DNA from: Candidatus Bathyarchaeota archaeon
Lineage (GTDB): Archaea > Thermoproteota > Bathyarchaeia > TCS64 > B23
Assembly: GCA_029259285.1 (NCBI GenBank)
Contig: JAPDJB010000148.1
Coordinates: 1 to 6,933, forward strand
DNA length: 6,933 nucleotides
Reading direction: 5' to 3'
Part shown: one piece after another, positions 5,601 to 6,933 of the stretch
Layout of the letters: the number at the start of each line of letters is the position of its first letter
Position numbering within the stretch: the stretch's first letter is position 1
Position numbers and translations under genes: made by a program
Notes under the pieces: generated by a model
What the model saw: the letters and a program-made list of their open reading frames with translations, nothing else
The model's database searches: none
What the model was told of the DNA's origin: nothing

Positions 5601-5939
5601 GTGGATCATCGTCGACTGCTGGCCTACGTGATCTCCGCCCTAGTTTTAGGGCCACTCCTCGTCTCAGCGGTTCCCCTCCTCGCACCGGAGGAGAGGGCTA
5701 CCATGGCTTCCACTCCAGAAGCTGGAGAGCCGGTTATGAAGGCTGAGAAGCCCAAGATCCTCATCGAGGGGAGGGAGGTAGAGTCCGAGGTCGGCGATGA
5801 GGAGACATCGGAGACCTCTGAAATCGAGGGTGGGAGGGGTGGCCTGGCCATACCTCTGCCCCTGCTCTGGCTCCTCGACCTCTCCATAGCCCTATTGGTT
5901 TACATCACCGCTAGGCGCCTCATCCTCGGATCCTCTTAA
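5601..5939 (+). CDS. Small two-helix membrane protein with acidic external loop, function unknown
   Basis: I do not recognise this protein. From GTG 5601 it has 112 residues (an in-frame GTG at 5595 would add two). A short basic N-terminus (DHRRLL) precedes a hydrophobic helix at about 6-28, then a 50-residue hydrophilic stretch rich in Glu, Ser, Thr and Gly (about 29-80; the strongly acidic part includes EVESEVGDEETSETSEIEGG). A second hydrophobic helix (about 82-104, containing one Asp) and a short basic tail ARRLILGSS complete it. The positive-inside rule predicts both ends in the cytoplasm and the acidic loop outside, unless the first helix is cleaved as a signal peptide. The loop and the two apolar segments, each followed or preceded by Arg pairs, look like a real membrane protein rather than a chance frame. 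The gene ends 20 bp inside the convergent pfkB-family gene. It is divergent from the kinase-fold gene, 83 nt away, with no shared function evident. Confidence 0.65.
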   Translation: MDHRRLLAYVISALVLGPLLVSAVPLLAPEERATMASTPEAGEPVMKAEKPKILIEGREVESEVGDEETSETSEIEGGRGGLAIPLPLLWLLDLSIALLVYITARRLILGSS

Positions 5940-6810
5940 CCTCCCCATATATCTCATAGGCTCTCCTCTGAAGCTCCCTAGATGAGGCATTGAAGGATGC
6001 CCCAGCAGTCTCCACGATTAGGGAGGCCGTGGCGGAGGCGAAGGCTCCACACCAGGTTGGCTCTCCCCCTCTGAGGCGCTCTATGAGATATGCGGCGAGG
6101 TAGACGTCTCCAGCTCCCGTCGGGTCTACGGCCTCAACCCTATAGGCTGGAATCCTATAGGCCTCATCGCCGAGTGAGAGTATCGCCCCCTCGTCGCCTA
6201 GGGTGGCGATGACCTCTCCAACGCCGATCCCGTGAAGCCTCCTCAAAGCATTCAGAGGCTCCTCCACACCGGTTATCAGCCTCAACTCTCGGAGAGTGGA
6301 TTTGTAGACGTCTATGGCTGAGAGGAGTTCCAGGTCTAGCCAGGGCCTCAACACTATCGAGCCGTCGGGTTTTAGGACTCTGAGGTAGCCCTGGGGATCC
6401 AAGGCGAGGATGCCAGCCCCCCTCAGCCTTAGAGCCGTCTCCCTTGGAACCTCGCCGATGATCGGAGTCAGCATCACCGCATCCCTTGGGGCATCCCCAA
6501 CCTCATCTGGCTTTATAGCCTCACATACGGCCTCCACCGAGAGGCGGCGCCGTCCACCTCTATAGTCGAGGACGAATCGAGTCGTCTCGCACCCCTCGAC
6601 GACTATCGGTTTCAGGCCGAGCATACCAAGCCTGGCCCTAAACCCCCCTGGCAGGTCTCCCCCGATCTTCGTGACGGCGTCGACCTCAAAGCCTAGAAGC
6701 CTCGCCGTGGCAGCTGCGTAGGTGGGTGGCCCTCCAATCTGAACTCTGGAGCCATTCTCGGCGATGATCCTATCTACAGCTATATGGCCGACCACCGTTA
6801 GACTCCGCAC
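5920..6810 (-). CDS. PfkB/ribokinase-family sugar or nucleoside kinase
   Basis: A 296-residue protein, normal for the ribokinase (PfkB) family, which phosphorylates a hydroxymethyl or hydroxyl group of sugars, nucleosides or inositols with ATP in the cytoplasm. The N-terminal strand TVVGHIAVDRI (5-15) leads to the substrate-side signature IGGPPTYAAATARLLG (25-40), where PPTY replaces the sugar-kinase GGxxxN pattern, and VTKIGGDLPG (46-55). The C-terminal signature VDPTGAGDVYLAAYL (228-242) carries the anion hole and catalytic base D235. A stop lies just upstream of GTG 6810, so this is the only plausible start; it has no Shine-Dalgarno but a TATA element centred 28 nt away. The missing Asn and the GGPPTY variant argue against simple ribokinase or fructokinase; archaeal nucleoside or myo-inositol kinases are candidates, unproven. 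It is divergent from the S26e gene. Confidence 0.9.
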   Translation of the reverse strand: MRSLTVVGHIAVDRIIAENGSRVQIGGPPTYAAATARLLGFEVDAVTKIGGDLPGGFRARLGMLGLKPIVVEGCETTRFVLDYRGGRRRLSVEAVCEAIKPDEVGDAPRDAVMLTPIIGEVPRETALRLRGAGILALDPQGYLRVLKPDGSIVLRPWLDLELLSAIDVYKSTLRELRLITGVEEPLNALRRLHGIGVGEVIATLGDEGAILSLGDEAYRIPAYRVEAVDPTGAGDVYLAAYLIERLRGGEPTWCGAFASATASLIVETAGASFNASSRELQRRAYEIYGEVKRIRG

Positions 6811-6833
6811 ATCATCTTAGAGATCATACGAGG

Positions 6834-6842
6834 ATATTTATA
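6834..6842. promoter_or_regulatory. Shared bidirectional TATA element for pfkB-family gene and S26e gene
   Basis: ATATTTATA on the plus strand reads TATAAATAT on the minus strand. Its centre (6838) is 28 nt from the S26e ATG at 6866 and 28 nt from the kinase GTG at 6810. It is the only TATA-like sequence in the 55-bp spacer, so one element probably serves two divergent, leaderless transcripts, or mainly the ribosomal gene with weak reverse firing. Confidence 0.55.
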
Positions 6843-6865
6843 GGAGGCCGCCCTCTACATTGGAG

Positions 6866-6933
6866 ATGCCTAAGAAGAGGAGTAGCGGCGGTAGGTCTAA
6901 GGGGTCTAAGGGGCGTTCAGGGGTAGTCCAATG
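6866..6933 (+). CDS. rps26e: Ribosomal protein S26e (eS26), N-terminal fragment cut by window edge
   Basis: Only 22 complete codons and two bases are visible. They read MPKKRSSGGRSKGSKGRSGV followed by Val-Gln and a codon beginning TG, presumably Cys. This matches the start of archaeal S26e: the MPKKR opening, a Gly/Arg/Lys/Ser-rich tail that winds into rRNA, then a V-x-C entry to the zinc-binding Cys pair. S26e sits near the mRNA exit site of the small ribosomal subunit. The ATG at 6866 lies 28 nt after the centre of a TATA box, predicting leaderless translation. S26e is absent from most Euryarchaeota, so this favours a TACK or related archaeon. The short match leaves some doubt; another basic-tailed ribosomal protein is the alternative. 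Confidence 0.75.
   Translation, partial: MPKKRSSGGRSKGSKGRSGVVQ
6894..6913 (+). repeat. 9-bp tandem repeat inside the S26e N-terminal tail
   Basis: GGTCTAAGG occurs twice head to tail (6894-6902, 6903-6911) and continues for two more bases. It encodes the repeated Ser-Lys-Gly of the basic tail in frame, so copy-number change would lengthen the tail by three residues without a frameshift. Confidence 0.6.

Noticed and set aside
5624..5887. 87-codon minus-strand frame opposite the small membrane protein
   Set aside because: Ser/Arg/Pro-rich translation with no domain; the plus-strand frame has two coherent hydrophobic segments, correct flanking charge and a TATA box, so it is the better candidate. 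The choice is not absolute.
1..6933. CRISPR arrays, insertion sequences, prophage or integrase genes, toxin-antitoxin pairs
   Set aside because: No spaced direct repeats, transposase motifs, terminal inverted repeats or paired small toxin genes were seen; gene content and base composition look uniform and chromosomal.

Overview
This is a compact archaeal chromosome segment, probably from a thermophile of the TACK group or a related lineage. The evidence is a TrmI-type tRNA m1A57/58 methyltransferase, an M42 (TET-type) aminopeptidase, an archaeal AspRS-derived asparagine synthetase, an Lrp/AsnC regulator with archaeal promoters, and the N-terminus of ribosomal protein S26e. S26e is found in TACK/Asgard archaea and eukaryotes but not in most Euryarchaeota. 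Arginine is mostly AGG/AGA, ATA isoleucine is common, and TATA-like boxes sit about 25-30 nt before most start codons, which suggests leaderless transcription.

Layout. (1) 1-1064, minus strand: trmI followed 13 nt later by an M42 aminopeptidase that runs off the left edge. M42 is the only gene with a clear operon-internal Shine-Dalgarno. (2) 1065-1284: a non-coding gap with the trmI promoter, a near-perfect 18-bp inverted repeat, and a hairpin just after the stop of the next gene. (3) 1285-2855: an archaeal asparagine synthetase A-like gene (minus) divergent from an Lrp/AsnC regulator (plus). They share a 101-bp spacer (2278-2378) with two outward-facing TATA boxes and a 15-bp dyad between them. 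(4) 2894-3952: a class I/AcuC-like histone-deacetylase-fold enzyme, downstream of the regulator but with its own TATA-like box. (5) 3949-5517, minus: a large protein with a roughly 280-residue N-terminal region of unknown function and a C-terminal atypical kinase domain. It is convergent with the deacetylase gene, and the two overlap by 4 bp. (6) 5601-5939, plus: a small two-helix membrane protein with an acidic external loop. (7) 5920-6810, minus: a PfkB/ribokinase-family kinase overlapping the small gene by 20 bp tail to tail. (8) 6866-end: start of ribosomal protein S26e, divergent from pfkB across a 55-bp spacer with one TATA element equidistant from both starts.

Most genes are housekeeping. 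I see no mobile element, CRISPR array, tRNA or rRNA, and no clear new defence or metabolic system. The points most worth attention are the asparagine synthetase/AsnC divergent pair, which parallels the unrelated enterobacterial asnA/asnC arrangement; the kinase with its unassigned N-terminal module; the small membrane protein; and the regulatory architecture of the intergenic regions.
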